This document shows, piece after piece, positions 41,864 through 50,326 of a DNA stretch of 64,000 bases. This DNA is from Breoghania sp037026715. GTDB taxonomy: Bacteria; Pseudomonadota; Alphaproteobacteria; Rhizobiales; Stappiaceae. The DNA lies in NCBI RefSeq assembly GCF_037026715.1, contig NZ_JBANCG010000004.1, forward strand, positions 310,001 through 374,000, written 5' to 3'. The notes beneath the pieces were generated by a model. The model was not told where the DNA came from and made no database searches. It saw only the letters and a program-made list of their open reading frames with translations. Numbering within the stretch: the stretch's first letter is position 1; every line of letters starts with the position of its first letter. The translations under genes and the position numbers were made by a program.

Positions 41864-42978
41864 TGCTCGCGCTTGAGGATCATTCCCGTATCGTCGTCAA
41901 GATCGGTTCGGCGCTGCTTGTCGAGAAGGGCGAGCTGAAGCGCGACTGGCTGGCCTCGCTCGCCGACGATCTCTGCCGGCTGTCCAAGCGCGGCACCGAG
42001 ATCATCGTCGTCTCCTCCGGCGCCATCGCGCTCGGGCGCGGGGTGCTCGGCCTGCCCTCGGGCGTGCTCAGGCTGGAGGAAAGCCAGGCGGCGGCGGCCG
42101 TCGGCCAGATCGAGCTTGCCCAGGCCTATCAGGAAATGTTCGCGCACCGCGGCATGACCGCGGGCCAGGTGCTGCTGACGCTTCGCGACACCGAGCAGCG
42201 CCGGCGTTATCTCAACGCGCGCGCCACCATCGGCACGCTGTTGAAGCTGAAGGCGGTGCCGGTCATCAACGAGAACGACACGGTCGCGACCACGGAAATC
42301 CGCTACGGCGACAACGACAGGCTCGCCGCCCGCGTCGCCACCATGGTGAGCGCGGATTGCCTGGTCCTGCTGTCGGACATCGACGGCCTCTACACCGCGC
42401 CGCCGGCGGAAAACCCGCTGGCCGAGCACATTCCGGTGGTCGAGCGCATCACGCCGGAAATCGAGGCGATGGCCGGCGCGCCGGGCTCGGAGCTGTCGCG
42501 CGGCGGCATGAAGACCAAGATCGAGGCCGGCAAGATCGCCACCGGCGCCGGCACCTCGATGGTGATCGCGTCCGGCAAACGGCTCCATCCGCTCAGTGCC
42601 ATTTCCGAAGGCGGGCGCTGCACCTGGTTCCGCTCGCATTCGACGCCGGCAACCGCGCGCAAGACCTGGATCGCCGGCCAGCTAAAGCCGAGCGGCATCG
42701 TTGTGGTCGATGCGGGCGCGGAGCGGGCGCTCAGGAAGGGCAAGAGCCTGCTGCCGGCGGGCGTGACGGACGTGTCGGGTCGCTTCCAGCGCGGCGATAC
42801 GGTCTGTATCATGGATCCGGCGGGCCGGGAGATCGGCCGCGGTCTGGTCGCCTACGACTGCGACGACGCGGTCCGCATCATCGGGCACAAATCGCGGGAG
42901 ATCGAATCCATATTGGGCTATTCGGGCCGGGCGGAGATGATCCACCGCGACGATATGGTTCTCGGCGACGCCGAATAG
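41863..42978 (+). CDS. proB: Glutamate 5-kinase
   Basis: 371 residues. The amino-acid kinase domain (1-255) has VVKIGSALLVEKGEL, VSSGAIALGRGVLGL, VINENDTVATTEIRYGDNDRLAA and RGGMKTKIEAGKIA; a C-terminal PUA domain (about 280-360) has SGIVVVDAGAERALRKGKSLLPAGV. It phosphorylates glutamate, the first step of proline synthesis, and is normally feedback-inhibited by proline. ATG overlaps the obgE stop by one base. proA follows after 48 bp. Confidence 0.97.
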   Translation: MLALEDHSRIVVKIGSALLVEKGELKRDWLASLADDLCRLSKRGTEIIVVSSGAIALGRGVLGLPSGVLRLEESQAAAAVGQIELAQAYQEMFAHRGMTAGQVLLTLRDTEQRRRYLNARATIGTLLKLKAVPVINENDTVATTEIRYGDNDRLAARVATMVSADCLVLLSDIDGLYTAPPAENPLAEHIPVVERITPEIEAMAGAPGSELSRGGMKTKIEAGKIATGAGTSMVIASGKRLHPLSAISEGGRCTWFRSHSTPATARKTWIAGQLKPSGIVVVDAGAERALRKGKSLLPAGVTDVSGRFQRGDTVCIMDPAGREIGRGLVAYDCDDAVRIIGHKSREIESILGYSGRAEMIHRDDMVLGDAE

Positions 42979-43026
42979 GATAGAAAGAAGGCCTCCGGCG
43001 CGAGACATCCGGCCGGATCCGAAGGG

Positions 43027-44325
43027 ATGAAAGCGATGCTGAACCAGGCGGTCGCCCGTGACACGGGCTCCATCGGCACGATGATGCTGCAGATCGGGGT
43101 GGAGGCGCGCGCCGCCGCCCGCCGGCTCGCCAACGCGCCAACGGATGCCAAGAACGCCGCGCTGAAGGCCATGGCCGCCACCATCCGCAGCCATATCGAC
43201 CGGATCCTCGCCGCCAACGCGCTCGATGTGGAGGACATGCGCGCCCGTTCGCTCGCCGGCTCCTTCATCGACCGCGGCACGCTGGATGCGGCCCGGGTGG
43301 AGGCGATGGCCGCCGGCATCGAGGCGATCGCGGCGCTGCCCGATCCCGTCGGCCGCGTCACCGAGGCCTGGGACCGGCCGAACGGGCTTCACATCGAGCG
43401 GGTCAAGACGCCGCTCGGCGTCATCGGCGTCATCTATGAAAGCCGGCCGAACGTGACGGCGGATGCCGGCGCGCTGTGCCTGAAGGCCGGCAACGCGGCG
43501 ATCCTGCGCGGCGGGTCTGACGCCTTCCGCACCTCGCAGGCGATCGCCGAATGCCTCCGCCTCGGCCTTGTCGCCGAAGGTCTGCCGGAGGCCGCGATCC
43601 AGCTCGTTCCCACCACCGACCGCGCCGCCGTCGGCCACATGCTGGCCGGGCTCAACGGCAATATCGACGTGATCGTGCCGCGCGGCGGCAAGAGCCTCGT
43701 CGCCCGCGTGCAGCAGGAAGCGCGCGTGCCCGTCTTCGCGCATCTGGAAGGGCTGGTGCACATCTTCGTCGATCGCGAGGCGGATCTTGCCAAGGCGGTG
43801 ACGCTGGTGGTCAATTCCAAGATGCGGCGCACCGGCATCTGCGGGGCTGCGGAAACGCTGCTGATCGACCGCGCCTGCGCCGCCACGCACCTGAAACCGC
43901 TCCTCGACGCGCTCAAGGCGGCCGGCTGCGCCATCCGGGGCGATGCGGAAACGCGCAGGCTCGCGCCCGAGGCGGAAACCGCGACGGAGGCCGACTGGAC
44001 GACCGAATATCTCGACGCCATCATCTCGGTGAAGGTCGTCGACGGGCTCGACGAGGCCATCGATCACATCGAGACCCACGGCTCGCACCACACCGACTGC
44101 ATCATCACGGAGAACCAGACGACCGCCGACCGCTTCCTGGCGGAGGTCGATTCCGCCATCGTGCTCCACAATGCCTCCACCCAGTTCGCCGACGGCGGCG
44201 AGTTCGGGTTCGGCGCGGAGATCGGTATCGCGACGGGGCGCATGCATGCGCGCGGCCCCGTGGGGCTGGAACAGCTCACCAGCTTCAAGTACCGCGTCCA
44301 CGGCGACGGCCAGACCCGCCCGTGA
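43027..44325 (+). CDS. proA: Gamma-glutamyl phosphate reductase
   Basis: 432 residues of the aldehyde dehydrogenase superfamily. PLGVIGVIYESRPNVTADAG binds NADPH, KAGNAAILRGGSDAFRTSQ follows, and the catalytic cysteine is in RRTGICGAAETLLID. It reduces the product of ProB to glutamate semialdehyde in the cytoplasm. GAAGGG precedes the ATG; an ATG nine bases further in is possible. Its stop overlaps the GTG of nadD. Confidence 0.97.
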   Translation: MKAMLNQAVARDTGSIGTMMLQIGVEARAAARRLANAPTDAKNAALKAMAATIRSHIDRILAANALDVEDMRARSLAGSFIDRGTLDAARVEAMAAGIEAIAALPDPVGRVTEAWDRPNGLHIERVKTPLGVIGVIYESRPNVTADAGALCLKAGNAAILRGGSDAFRTSQAIAECLRLGLVAEGLPEAAIQLVPTTDRAAVGHMLAGLNGNIDVIVPRGGKSLVARVQQEARVPVFAHLEGLVHIFVDREADLAKAVTLVVNSKMRRTGICGAAETLLIDRACAATHLKPLLDALKAAGCAIRGDAETRRLAPEAETATEADWTTEYLDAIISVKVVDGLDEAIDHIETHGSHHTDCIITENQTTADRFLAEVDSAIVLHNASTQFADGGEFGFGAEIGIATGRMHARGPVGLEQLTSFKYRVHGDGQTRP

Positions 44326-44993
44326 CACCTCCGCCGCGCGACGATCTCCTTTCCGGCCAGGGAGGCTGGCGGACCGGCACCCCGCCGGAATGGATGCGGC
44401 TGCCGCCGGCCGGCTACGGCCAGCGCGTCGGCCTGTTCGGCGGCTCGTTCAACCCGCCCCATTCCGGCCATGCGCTGGTTTCGCGCACCGCCATGCGCCG
44501 GCTGAAGCTCGACCGCATCTGGTGGCTGGTGACGCCCGGCAATCCGCTGAAAAACCTCTCCGAACTGGCGCCGCTGGAAACCCGCGTCCATCTGGCCGCC
44601 GCCTGCGCCGACGATCCGCGCGTCACGGTGACGGCCTGGGAGGCCTGGCTCGGCACGGCCTATTCAGCGCAGACGATGGCGGCACTCAGGCAGCGCCGGC
44701 CGGATCTCGATTTCGTCTGGGTGATGGGGGCGGACAATCTCGCCACCTTCCACCGCTGGCAGAACTGGCGCTCGATCATCGACACCGTGCCGGTGGCGAT
44801 CGTCGACCGGCCGGGCGCGGAACTGGCGGCCCTGTCGGCGCCGGCCGCGCGCACCTATGCCCGCTTCCGCGTGCCGGAACGCGATGCGGCGACGCTGCCC
44901 GGCGGGCCGACGCCGGCCTGGACCTTCCTGCACACGCCGCGCGATCCGGCCTCTTCCACCGAACTGCGGCGGCGGGACGCCCGGACGCCGTGA
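44322..44993 (+). CDS. nadD: Nicotinate-nucleotide adenylyltransferase
   Basis: 223 residues from a GTG overlapping the proA stop (GTGA). The nucleotidyltransferase signature is GLFGGSFNPPHSGHALVS, with the (H/T)xGH motif as S-G-H-A; WWLVTPGNPLK, FVWVMGADNLATFHRW and the C-terminal ISST-like DPASSTELR complete the fold. It converts nicotinate mononucleotide to deamido-NAD. The first 30 residues are an extension common in this order. rsfS follows, as in most bacteria. Confidence 0.96.
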   Translation: MTPPPRDDLLSGQGGWRTGTPPEWMRLPPAGYGQRVGLFGGSFNPPHSGHALVSRTAMRRLKLDRIWWLVTPGNPLKNLSELAPLETRVHLAAACADDPRVTVTAWEAWLGTAYSAQTMAALRQRRPDLDFVWVMGADNLATFHRWQNWRSIIDTVPVAIVDRPGAELAALSAPAARTYARFRVPERDAATLPGGPTPAWTFLHTPRDPASSTELRRRDARTP

Positions 44994-45259
44994 GCGCCTG
45001 TGATCCGGCCAGCCGAAGGCCCTTGAGTGCCCGCCGAAGGCCTTTGAGTGGTTCTGCGGGTGTGCCAAGCCTTGAATTTGACCCCGCGCGTGCCTTATCT
45101 TGAAAGCCTGAGCGCAAGGACCTTGCGTTTGCAACCGTTCCTTGCGCTCCGGCAGGCACCGCGCATGCGACCTGCCGCCAAGTGGCGTGAGCGTCCCGGC
45201 GAATGAGCGCGCGGGACGAGAGAAACGGTAAACATGTCGAAAGGCACCACCCCCTGAAC

Positions 45260-45670
45260 ATGCCATTGAAAAGTGAGGACGCGGCGTTGCCCGATCCTCA
45301 GCCTGCAGCCGTCCGCACCGGCGAATTTGCGGATCCGCTGCCTGTCGTCCTCGCGAGCCTGACCGATTCCAAGGCCGAGGACATCGTTTCCATCGACATC
45401 CAGGGCAAGACCGCGATCGCCGACTACATGGTCGTCGCATCGGGGCGTTCGCACCGCCATGTCGGCGCGATCACCGATCATCTTGTCCGCGATCTGAAGA
45501 ATGCCGGCTTCGGTGCGCCGCGCGTGGAAGGCCTGCCGCATTGCGACTGGGTCCTCGTCGACGCGGGCGACATCGTGGTCCATCTCTTCCGGCCGGAAGT
45601 CCGCAGCTTCTACAATATCGAGAAGATGTGGTCGGCCGAGACGGAGACGACGCGGCAATATTCGAACTGA
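45260..45670 (+). CDS. rsfS: Ribosomal silencing factor RsfS
   Basis: 136 residues from the ATG at 45260; an in-frame ATG at 45203 would give 155. Neither has a good ribosome-binding site. A seven-codon frame (45234-45257, MSKGTTP) ends 2 bases before the chosen ATG and has a purine-rich leader, so reinitiation is conceivable. The domain itself is clear: SLTDSKAEDIVSIDIQGKTA, ADYMVVASGRSHRHVGAI, GLPHCDWVLVDAGDIVVHLF and RSFYNIEKMW. It binds L14 and blocks subunit joining in stationary phase. Conserved after nadD. Confidence 0.95.
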   Translation: MPLKSEDAALPDPQPAAVRTGEFADPLPVVLASLTDSKAEDIVSIDIQGKTAIADYMVVASGRSHRHVGAITDHLVRDLKNAGFGAPRVEGLPHCDWVLVDAGDIVVHLFRPEVRSFYNIEKMWSAETETTRQYSN

Positions 45671-45794
45671 CGCGGTCCCGCCGGCTTCCTCGCCGGCAGG
45701 ACGGGCGGCATGAGGCGAACTGAAGGGGCGGGCCGGCCTGCGGCCCGCCGGCTATCCGTGCTTGCGCCTGTCCGGGGCACGAAAGGCAACGGTC

Positions 45795-46277
45795 ATGCGC
45801 ATGACGATCGCCGGCATCGGCCGAATGAAGGCCGGCGCCGACAGGGAGCTTCTGGAACGATACCTGGAGCGCGCCCGCAAGGCGGGCCGCGCACTGGGCC
45901 TTGCCGGGCCGGATCTTCTGGAGCTGCCGGAATCACGCGCCCAGCGCGCCGCCGATCGCAAGGACGACGAGGCCGCGAGCCTTCTCGCCGCCCTGCCCTC
46001 GCCGCGCATCCTGGTTGCCCTCGACGAGGGCGGGCGCACGATGGGTTCGGAGAAATTCGCCGAGCGCATCGGCCGCTGGCGCGACGACGGCGCGGCCCAT
46101 CTGGTCTTCGCCATCGGCGGCGCCGACGGCCACGGCCGCGCGCTGCTGGAGGCAGCCGACCTGACGCTCGCCTTCGGCCCGATGACCTGGCCGCACCAGA
46201 TCGTGCGCATCCTGATGGCCGAACAGGTCTACCGCGCGATCTCCATCCTCGCCGGACACCCCTATCATCGCGCGTGA
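45795..46277 (+). CDS. rlmH: 23S rRNA (pseudouridine1915-N3)-methyltransferase
   Basis: 160 residues with the SPOUT fold. MTIAGIGRMKAGADRELLERY opens the protein. LVALDEGGRTMGSEKFAERI and LVFAIGGADGHGRALLEAAD form the trefoil-knot SAM site, and MTWPHQIVRILMAEQVYRAI plus the HPYHR end carry the catalytic/rRNA-binding residues. AAAGG precedes the ATG. Modifies helix 69 of 23S rRNA. Follows rsfS after 124 bp in the conserved order. Confidence 0.97.
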   Translation: MRMTIAGIGRMKAGADRELLERYLERARKAGRALGLAGPDLLELPESRAQRAADRKDDEAASLLAALPSPRILVALDEGGRTMGSEKFAERIGRWRDDGAAHLVFAIGGADGHGRALLEAADLTLAFGPMTWPHQIVRILMAEQVYRAISILAGHPYHRA

Positions 46278-46753
46278 GCTGGCCTGCGTCTGTCGGAGCC
46301 GGCCGGGGCGCGTTCGAGATCGCGGCGGGACGCCGGTCAAGGTCGGAAACGGCCGAGATTGTCCGCCAGATCCGCCCCCATGAGATGTCATTCCCGCGCA
46401 GTGCGGGAAAGGCCCGTTCGGCACGCCCGGAAGCGCTCAAGCCCGCGCATCCCGAGGCTCTTCCCCTGGCGGACCCCGCCTCACCATACCGTGACACCCT
46501 TAAGGACTTTTCCCGGGCCGGAACGGCCGCTCCGCGCCCGCTTGTTGCCGCAATCCGGCGATATCGAAAGGCGGACGCTCGCTGTGGCGTTCTTCGGGCA
46601 TGTCCGCCGGCTTATGGTTGACGGATCGTTAACGCTCCGCATGCGATCCTGTCGAGATCGCGCGATCCGGGCCGAGACGGCGCCTCGACATTGGGGGCCG
46701 GGAGATCTTCCCGCCGGCCAAGGGGATGCGCTCGGATCGAAACGGAGGTGCAC
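46278..46753. other. Intergenic region between rlmH and the envC-like gene
   Basis: 476 bp with no credible gene. It includes a short inverted sequence TTCCCGCGCAGTGCGGGAA around 46388 that resembles half of the palindrome at 49799-49902, and a CtrA-like box at 46618-46632 ahead of the envC-like gene. Confidence 0.55.
46618..46632. promoter_or_regulatory. CtrA-like box, TTGA-N7-TTAA
   Basis: One mismatch from the TTAA-N7-TTAA consensus of the alphaproteobacterial cell-cycle regulator CtrA; 122 bp upstream of the envC-like GTG start. Confidence 0.35.
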
Positions 46754-48271
46754 GTGATCGCCGCACGATTGGCGCGGACGGCCGATGCGACGCGGAACGC
46801 AAACCGGCGGGCGGAGCGGACATCGAAGGATGCGCCGGGCCCGGCGCGCGCCGCGCATGGGCTTGCGCTGGCCGGCGGGCTCCTCATGGGCGCAATCCTG
46901 GCCGCCGGCCCGATCATGGGCGGCGCGGTTTCGCCGGCTCTTGCGGCTCCTGCGGAGGCAGCTTCGGGGAACGCCGACGCGGCAACCGCGACACCGCAGG
47001 CGGGCGACGGGGCCAAGACCGGCGATACGGACCAGGGCGCGGATCTTTCCGCCCTCGATCCGGCGGAACGCAAACGCGTGCGGGAGAAGGAACTCGCCGC
47101 GCTGACCGAGGACATGACGCTGAGCGAGACCCGCCAGCGCGAACTTAAGCACCAGATCGACACGATCGACCGCCACCGCGACGCGCTCAATGCGGACCTT
47201 CTTCGCACCGCCCAGCGCGTCCATTCACTGGAAGAAGAATTGAGCGCCACGGAAGCGAGGCTCCTGCGACTGCACGAAAATGCCGACACCGTTCGCGCCT
47301 CGCTGCACGAGCGCCGCGACGTGCTGGCCGAGGTGCTGGCGACGCTGGAGCGCATCGGCCGCCGGCCGCCGCCCGCGCTCGCCGTCAAGCCGAAGGATGC
47401 GCTGGGCGCCGTGCGTTCCGCCATGCTGCTCAACGCGGTGATGCCGGGCATCCACGACGAGGCGGAGGCGCTTTCCGTCGATCTCGCCGAGCTCACCAAG
47501 CTGGAGGGCAGCATCGCGAGCGAACGCGACCGGCTGAAAAGCGACGGCTCGCGGCTTGCGGAGGAAAAGACCCGCATCGAGCTGCTGATCAAGGCCAAGC
47601 GCGAGGAGGCCGACGAATCGCGCCGCAAGCTCGCCGAGGAGACCGCACGCTCGCAGACCCTCGCCAAGAAGGCGACCTCGCTCAAGGGGCTCATCGCGTC
47701 GCTGGAAAGCGAGATCGAATCATCGCGCAAGGCGGCCGAGGCCGCCGCGAAGGCGGCGAAGGAAAACGCCGGCAAGCCGAAGAATTCCGATCCGTTCGCT
47801 GATCCCGGCCGGCTTGCGCCGGCGGTCGCCTTCGCCGATACCAAGGGCAAGCTGCACCTGCCGGTTGCAGGCGCGACGCTGCGCGCCTATGGCGAGGAGG
47901 ACAGCATCGGCACGCCCGCCGAGGGGATTTCGATCGCGACCCGCAACGATGCCCGGGTCACCGCTCCCTGCGACGGCTGGGTCGTCTATTCGGGGCCGTT
48001 CCGCAGTTACGGCCAACTCTTGATCCTGAACGCAGGCGACGGATATCATGTCCTGCTTGCCGGTATGGACAAGATTGATGCGGAACTCGGTCAGTTCGTT
48101 TTGGCCGGAGAACCCGTCGGATCGATGGGATCGACACAACTCGCAAGTGCCGCCACATTGGACCTCGGTTCGACGCGGCCGGTGCTTTATGTAGAATTTC
48201 GAAAAGACGGCAGCTCAATCGACCCCTCGCCCTGGTGGGCTCGGCCGGAAGACGAAAAGGTTCGCGGATGA
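46754..48271 (+). CDS. EnvC-like murein hydrolase activator (degenerate LytM/M23 domain)
   Basis: 505 residues from a GTG with an excellent GGAGGTG five bases upstream. A membrane/signal segment (about 37-60, ALAGGLLMGAILAAGPIM) is followed by an Ala-rich stretch, a long coiled coil (about 95-330, Glu/Arg/Lys-rich heptads) and a C-terminal LytM domain (about 385-500). The peptidase metal ligands are missing: the HxxxD site reads A-E-G-I-S, and the HxH site reads L-Y-V, so it is an activator rather than an enzyme, as in EnvC/DipM-type proteins acting with amidases at division. The stop overlaps the ctpA start (ATGA). Confidence 0.92.
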   Translation: MIAARLARTADATRNANRRAERTSKDAPGPARAAHGLALAGGLLMGAILAAGPIMGGAVSPALAAPAEAASGNADAATATPQAGDGAKTGDTDQGADLSALDPAERKRVREKELAALTEDMTLSETRQRELKHQIDTIDRHRDALNADLLRTAQRVHSLEEELSATEARLLRLHENADTVRASLHERRDVLAEVLATLERIGRRPPPALAVKPKDALGAVRSAMLLNAVMPGIHDEAEALSVDLAELTKLEGSIASERDRLKSDGSRLAEEKTRIELLIKAKREEADESRRKLAEETARSQTLAKKATSLKGLIASLESEIESSRKAAEAAAKAAKENAGKPKNSDPFADPGRLAPAVAFADTKGKLHLPVAGATLRAYGEEDSIGTPAEGISIATRNDARVTAPCDGWVVYSGPFRSYGQLLILNAGDGYHVLLAGMDKIDAELGQFVLAGEPVGSMGSTQLASAATLDLGSTRPVLYVEFRKDGSSIDPSPWWARPEDEKVRG

Positions 48272-49596
48272 TACGGAAAGCCTCGCTGATGCTTGTCGGC
48301 GCGCTGATGGGCGCGGCGGCGGTGGTCACCCTGTCCCAGACGGAGTTCGTGATCGGCTCCAAGGCCGAAGCGGCCGCTTCCGACACCTATCGGCAGCTCA
48401 ATCTGTTCGGAGACGTCTTCGAACGGATCCGCGCCGACTATGTCGAGGTGCCGGACGATCACAAGCTGATCGAGGCGGCGATCAACGGCATGCTGTCCTC
48501 GCTCGACCCGCATTCCTCCTACATGTCGCCCAAGAGCTTCCGCGACATGCAGGTGCAGACGCGCGGCGAATTCGGTGGCCTCGGCATCGAGGTCACGATG
48601 GAGGACGGCTTCGTCAAGGTCGTCACCCCGATCGACGACACGCCGGCCTATCGCGCGGGCGTGCTGGCGGGCGACGTCATCACCGAACTCGACGGCGAGA
48701 GCGTGCAGGGCCTCACCCTCAACGAGGCGGTTGAGAAGATGCGCGGCCCGGTCAAGACCGACCTGGAGATCACCGTGCGCCGCGAGGGCGTGGACGAGCC
48801 GCTGAAGATCAAGATCACCCGCGACATCATCCGGATCCGCTCCGTGCGCTGGAACGAGGAGAAGGACGTCGGCTACATCCGCATCACGCAGTTCAACGAG
48901 CAGACCTTCGACGGACTGCGCGACGCCATCGACGATATCGAGAAGAAGATCCCGGAGAAGGACCTCAAGGGCTTCGTCGTCGACCTGCGCAACAATCCCG
49001 GTGGATTGCTCGACCAGGCGATCGCGGTTTCCGACACGTTCCTCGACCGCGGCGAGATCGTCTCCACCCGCGGCCGCAACGCCGAGGAAAGCCAGCGCTA
49101 CAACGCGCGTTCCGGCGACATGACGCACGGCAAGCCGGTCATCGTGCTGGTCAATGGCGGCTCCGCATCGGCGTCGGAGATCGTCGCCGGCGCACTGCAG
49201 GATCACCGCCGCGCGACCATCGTCGGTACGCGGTCCTTCGGCAAGGGATCGGTGCAGACCATCATTCCGCTCGGCCCCAACGGCGCCATCCGGCTGACCA
49301 CGGCGCGCTACTACACGCCGTCGGGCACCTCGATCCAGGCCAAGGGCATCACGCCCGACATCGAAGTGAAGCAGGAGCTTCCCGACGAGCTGAAGGGCAA
49401 GGTGGAAACCCGCGGCGAGGCGTCCCTGCGCGGTCACCTCGGCTCCGACGACGGCACCGAGAAGACCGGCAGCCAGGCCTACGTTCCGAAGGATCCGAAG
49501 GACGACAAGCAGCTGAACTTCGCCTACGACCTGCTGCGCGGCCTCCAGGCCAACAAGGCCTTCCCGCCGGATCCGTCCGCCGGCGTTCCGAACTGA
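48268..49596 (+). CDS. ctpA: Carboxyl-terminal processing protease, S41 family
   Basis: 442 residues, ATG overlapping the envC-like stop. Signal/anchor at about 6-30; S41 N-terminal helices with MLSSLDPHSSYMSPKSF; PDZ domain (about 95-175) with GEFGGLGIEV and PAYRAGVLAGDVI; protease core with FVVDLRNNPGGLLDQAI, the catalytic Ser (about 301) in NGGSASASEIVAGAL and the general-base Lys (about 326) in SFGKGSVQ. It acts in the periplasm on proteins with exposed C termini, including factors controlling peptidoglycan enzymes, which fits the coupled LytM-domain partner. A terminator follows. Confidence 0.96.
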   Translation: MIRKASLMLVGALMGAAAVVTLSQTEFVIGSKAEAAASDTYRQLNLFGDVFERIRADYVEVPDDHKLIEAAINGMLSSLDPHSSYMSPKSFRDMQVQTRGEFGGLGIEVTMEDGFVKVVTPIDDTPAYRAGVLAGDVITELDGESVQGLTLNEAVEKMRGPVKTDLEITVRREGVDEPLKIKITRDIIRIRSVRWNEEKDVGYIRITQFNEQTFDGLRDAIDDIEKKIPEKDLKGFVVDLRNNPGGLLDQAIAVSDTFLDRGEIVSTRGRNAEESQRYNARSGDMTHGKPVIVLVNGGSASASEIVAGALQDHRRATIVGTRSFGKGSVQTIIPLGPNGAIRLTTARYYTPSGTSIQAKGITPDIEVKQELPDELKGKVETRGEASLRGHLGSDDGTEKTGSQAYVPKDPKDDKQLNFAYDLLRGLQANKAFPPDPSAGVPN

Positions 49597-49621
49597 GCCG
49601 CAGGCAGGAACAGAAAATCAG

Positions 49622-49656
49622 GGCCCGCATCGGAGATGGTGCGGGCCTTTTTCTTT
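49622..49656 (+). terminator. Rho-independent terminator after ctpA
   Basis: GGCCCGCA (49622-49629) and TGCGGGCC (49640-49647) form an 8-bp stem with a 10-nt loop, followed by TTTTTCTTT. It begins 26 bp after the ctpA stop. Confidence 0.88.
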
Positions 49657-49718
49657 GCGCGGGCGCGGGAGGCGGTTGGCCCCCATCCTTCGAGACGCCC
49701 GCTGACGCGCCTCCTCAG

Positions 49719-49937
49719 TGTCTGGCCCGAAAATGGTATTATAATATGTATGTTCTGCAGTATAGACGTTTGTCCCTGTAGAGAACCACTAGCACCATTG
49801 TCATCCCCGCGCAGGCGGGGATCCAGTAACCACAAGATTTTCTTATGGGATTGAACAGCTACCCTCACGGAGTGCTGGATCCCCGCCTGCGCGGGGATGA
49901 CAGTCAGGAGCAAGCCGCAAGCATTTCGGGCCAGACA
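49719..49937. mobile_element. 219-bp non-autonomous MITE-like element with 14-bp terminal inverted repeats and 5-bp target duplication
   Basis: Starts TGTCTGGCCCGAAA and ends with the exact reverse complement TTTCGGGCCAGACA. It is flanked by direct repeats CTCAG at 49714-49718 and 49938-49942; the uninterrupted repeat at 52.9 kb has CTCAG once, the empty site. There is no coding capacity, so it needs a transposase in trans. The interior left part is AT-rich, unlike the host, and the right part is a large palindrome. No other copy is in the window; the transposase family is not identifiable by eye. Confidence 0.88.
49799..49902. repeat. Palindromic repeat with perfect 28-bp arms, inside the MITE-like element
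   Basis: Arms at 49799-49826 and 49875-49902 are exact reverse complements (core ATCCCCGCGCAGGCGGGGAT), separated by 48 bp. A shorter similar half is at about 46388. It may be an independent repeat that landed in the MITE-like element, or a part of it. Confidence 0.93.
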
Positions 49938-50326
49938 CTCAGGATGACGTTGTGTTTGGTGTTCATAACAACACGATAACGTCATCCTGAGGAGCCGTCG
50001 CGGATGGCGTCTCGAAGGACGGGCCAAACCCCCAGGGCACGCCCCGGCGCTCCCCCATTACGCGTCGCCCCCTTTCGCAAAACACGGGATGGACCCGGCC
50101 CGACTTCGGCCTATGGTGCATCCCGACGCGCTGCCTTCGGGAAGGCAACGCGCGCATAGGCTGCTCCCGCTCCCGGCTCCATCCCGGGTTGCGAATGCTC
50201 AGATATTGTTAACCATGACTGCGGTAGGTTAATTCCATCGTGCGTCTGAACGGTGCCGCGGAAGAGTGCGGCGGGTGGGGGCTTTTCCGTGCGATGGCGT
50301 GAAGGACAAGCGGCGGAACAGGGATC

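Larger units (their letters stand above)
49678..50025. repeat. Dispersed palindromic repeat, family II, copy 1 (interrupted by an insertion)
   Basis: The left part (49678-49718) with CCATCCTTCGAGACGCCCGC and the right part (49943-50025) with GATGACGTTGTG and ATAACGTCATCCTGAGGAGC match the continuous copy at 52876-53013. The interruption falls exactly after CTCAG, where a 219-bp element is inserted. Confidence 0.9.
49597..50326. other. Intergenic region occupied by terminator and nested repeats
   Basis: The 730 bp after ctpA hold, in order, its terminator, repeat family II copy 1 interrupted by the MITE-like element, a GC-rich stretch without a gene, and near 50209 the CtrA half-site-like TTAACCAT upstream of the deacetylase-like gene. 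No protein is encoded. Confidence 0.8.

Noticed and set aside
45013..45049. Two GCCGAAGGCC(C/T)TTGAGTG copies after nadD.
   Set aside because: A short local duplication without hairpin or frame; nothing more can be supported.
49799..49902. Repeated GC-rich blocks taken as a CRISPR start.
   Set aside because: There are only two copies, in inverted orientation, with no spacer series and no cas gene.
50209..50235. TTAACCAT near the deacetylase-like gene as a full CtrA box.
   Set aside because: The two TTAA elements are 16 bases apart, not 7; at best a half-site.
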